A stretch of 41,797 nt of DNA, taken from positions 1 through 41,797 of the forward strand of contig QJYB01000064.1 of assembly GCA_003247835.1 (NCBI GenBank), read 5' to 3'. The position numbers and the translations under genes were made by a program. Shown here piece by piece: positions 40,432 through 41,797 of this stretch; the stretch's first letter is position 1; the number at the start of each line of letters is the position of its first letter. The stretch comes from Gammaproteobacteria bacterium. Its GTDB lineage: Bacteria; Pseudomonadota; Gammaproteobacteria; Pseudomonadales; Azotimanducaceae. Under the pieces are notes generated by a model. The model searched no databases and was not told where the DNA came from. It saw only the letters and a list, made by a program, of their open reading frames with translations.

Positions 40432-41797
40432 CCATCCGTGTCGCCATCTCGCATCACACCCGCTACACCTACGACCGGTCGGTGAAGCTCTATCCGCATA
40501 CCATCCGCCTGCGGCCGGCGCCGCACTCACGCACGCCCATTCCTTCCTATTCCATCAAGGTGGAACCGGCCGAGCACTTCGTGAACTGGCAGCAGGACCC
40601 TTTCGGCAACTACCTGGCCCGCTACGTCTTTCCGGAAAAGACGCGGTCGTTCTCGATCAGCGTCGAGCTGATCGCCGATCTGGTCGCCATCAACCCCTTC
40701 GACTTCTTTCTCGAGGAGCACGCCGAGCACTACCCCTTCGCCTACGGTGAGCAGCTGTCCCGCGACCTGACGCCGTACCTGGAGATCCGGGAAAACGGCC
40801 CGCTGCTCAGGGAATGGCTGTCCCGGGTGGACCGTAGCGACGGCCAGCACATAGTTAACTTCCTCGTCGACCTGAACCAGCGCCTGCAACGGGACATCGG
40901 CTACCTGGTGCGCATGGAGCCGGGCGTTCAGACCTGTGAGGAAACTCTGTCACGGAAATCCGGCTCCTGCCGGGACAGCGCCTGGCTGCTGGTCCAGATC
41001 TGCAGGCATCTGGGGCTTGCGGCGAGATTCGTCAGCGGCTACCTGGTGCAGCTCGTGGAGGACGTGAAGCCTCTCGACGGCCCGGCCGGCCCGGATGCGG
41101 ATTTCACGGATCTGCATGCCTGGGCGGAGGTGTACCTGCCTGGCGCCGGCTGGATCGGCTTCGACCCCACCTCCGGACTGCTGGCCGGGGAAGGCCACAT
41201 CCCCCTGGCCTGCACCCCGGATCCGGCAGGCGCGGCACCGGTGACCGGTGGCACGGACATGGCCGAGGTGACGTTCGAGTTCGAGAATCGTGTGGAACGC
41301 ATCCGCGAGGATCCGCGGGTCACCCGGCCTTACGGAGACGCGCAGTGGAGCTCCATCGTCGCCCTCGGGGAACGGATCGAAGCGGACCTCGATCGTGAGG
41401 ATGTCCGACTCACCATGGGCGGCGAGCCGACCTTCGTCTCCATCGACGACATGGACGGCGCGGAGTGGAACTACACCGCCATGTCGGAAAAAAAGCTCGA
41501 TCTCGCCACCAGACTGCTGCTCGAGCTCAAGACGCGCTTCGCGCCCAGGGGCGTGGTGCATTTCGGCCAGGGCAAGTGGTACCCGGGAGAACCCCTGCCT
41601 CGCTGGGCGCTGTCTCTGTTCTGGCGCACCGACGGCGAGGCCATCGTCGGCGCAGACGAGTGGATCGACACCAATGAGCGCGCCCGCGGGCTCGACACGG
41701 AGGACGCCAGACGATTCATCACCACACTGGCGGACACCCTGGAACTGGCAGACACCTACGTGGTACCCGGCTACGAGGACACGCTCTACCACCTGTG
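40428..41797 (+). CDS. transglutaminase-like protein with DUF2126 region, 3' end outside window
   Basis: This is the first 456 residues of a protein that normally is about 1100 residues. It has a bacterial transglutaminase N-terminal domain (VAISHHTRYTYDRSVKLYPHTIRLRP...) and a transglutaminase core with the full triad: Cys181 in SGSCRDSAWLL, His230 in DLHAWAEVYLPGAGW and Asp246 in GFDPTSG. Then comes the start of the DUF2126 part (RLTMGGEPTFVSIDDMDGAEWN, later FGQGKWYPGEPLPRWALSLFWR). The catalytic triad makes peptidase or transamidase activity likely. It overlaps the Anbu gene by 4 bases, so cotranslation is expected. The remaining neighbours (ATP-grasp and alpha-E genes) may lie to the right of the window. 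Confidence 0.92.
   Translation, partial: MTIRVAISHHTRYTYDRSVKLYPHTIRLRPAPHSRTPIPSYSIKVEPAEHFVNWQQDPFGNYLARYVFPEKTRSFSISVELIADLVAINPFDFFLEEHAEHYPFAYGEQLSRDLTPYLEIRENGPLLREWLSRVDRSDGQHIVNFLVDLNQRLQRDIGYLVRMEPGVQTCEETLSRKSGSCRDSAWLLVQICRHLGLAARFVSGYLVQLVEDVKPLDGPAGPDADFTDLHAWAEVYLPGAGWIGFDPTSGLLAGEGHIPLACTPDPAGAAPVTGGTDMAEVTFEFENRVERIREDPRVTRPYGDAQWSSIVALGERIEADLDREDVRLTMGGEPTFVSIDDMDGAEWNYTAMSEKKLDLATRLLLELKTRFAPRGVVHFGQGKWYPGEPLPRWALSLFWRTDGEAIVGADEWIDTNERARGLDTEDARRFITTLADTLELADTYVVPGYEDTLYHL

Noticed and set aside
1..41797. Mobile element, prophage or CRISPR content
   Set aside because: I saw no transposase, integrase, phage structural gene, terminal inverted repeats, tRNA-associated attachment site or regularly spaced repeats.

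Overview
The window is GC-rich chromosomal DNA that is almost entirely coding. No gene-free stretch exceeds about 250 bases, and I see no tRNA, rRNA, CRISPR array, transposase or phage gene. A slyX/mobA pair, a PAPS-type CysH, GTGA/ATGA-overlapped operons, lipoproteins, OmpA-type and beta-barrel outer-membrane proteins and a CYP153-type P450 suggest a Gram-negative proteobacterium. Gammaproteobacteria is most likely, with a lifestyle of aerobic breakdown of fatty acids or hydrocarbons. I cannot place it more precisely from sequence alone.

Layout. (1) 1-791: the 5' part of an M13 metallopeptidase lipoprotein (minus). (2) 908-4436: pccB-pccA, a propionyl/acyl-CoA carboxylase operon. (3) 4485-6644: a minus-strand run MarR -> P-loop kinase -> nitroreductase, divergent from a VOC/glyoxalase gene, with a 15-bp palindrome between the divergent starts. 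(4) 6682-10362: an outer-membrane protein with two tandem beta-barrel halves, a GNAT acetyltransferase, an aspartyl/asparaginyl beta-hydroxylase and cysH. (5) 10369-17019, all minus: slyX, mobA, a RIO kinase, a tightly overlapped leuC-leuD-isocitrate/isopropylmalate-dehydrogenase cluster, a small lipoprotein and an MFS transporter. (6) 17112-22236, plus: an MFS transporter, an LLM-class oxidoreductase, an alpha/beta hydrolase, a GST and an amidase. (7) 22227-27185, minus: DUF3775, PaaI thioesterase, Old Yellow Enzyme, PaaG-like enoyl-CoA hydratase/isomerase, CYP153-like P450 and a MerR regulator, which looks like a hydrocarbon or acyl-CoA oxidation block. (8) 27324-33189: an OmpA-family protein, two overlapping CaiB/BaiF CoA-transferase subunits, a methionine aminopeptidase and an acyl-CoA dehydrogenase. 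(9) 33272-39563: a membrane Sel1-repeat protein, a small membrane protein, an alpha/beta hydrolase, a NupG-like MFS transporter and a sugar-phosphate isomerase/epimerase with a Tat-like leader. (10) 39655-end: an Anbu proteasome-like peptidase overlapping a large transglutaminase/DUF2126 protein that runs off the window.

How it fits together. Propionyl-CoA carboxylase, acyl-CoA dehydrogenase, enoyl-CoA hydratase/isomerase, CoA transferases, a thioesterase, OYE and CYP153 form a plausible catabolic toolkit for alkyl or branched substrates. These genes lie in several separate units, so a single pathway is inference. The parts most worth a second look are the Anbu-transglutaminase locus, the P450 promoter dyad next to a MerR gene, the leuCD-IDH cluster without leuA, the double-barrel outer-membrane protein and the paired CoA-transferase subunits. 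I do not see a clearly unprecedented system; the Anbu locus is a known but poorly understood one.
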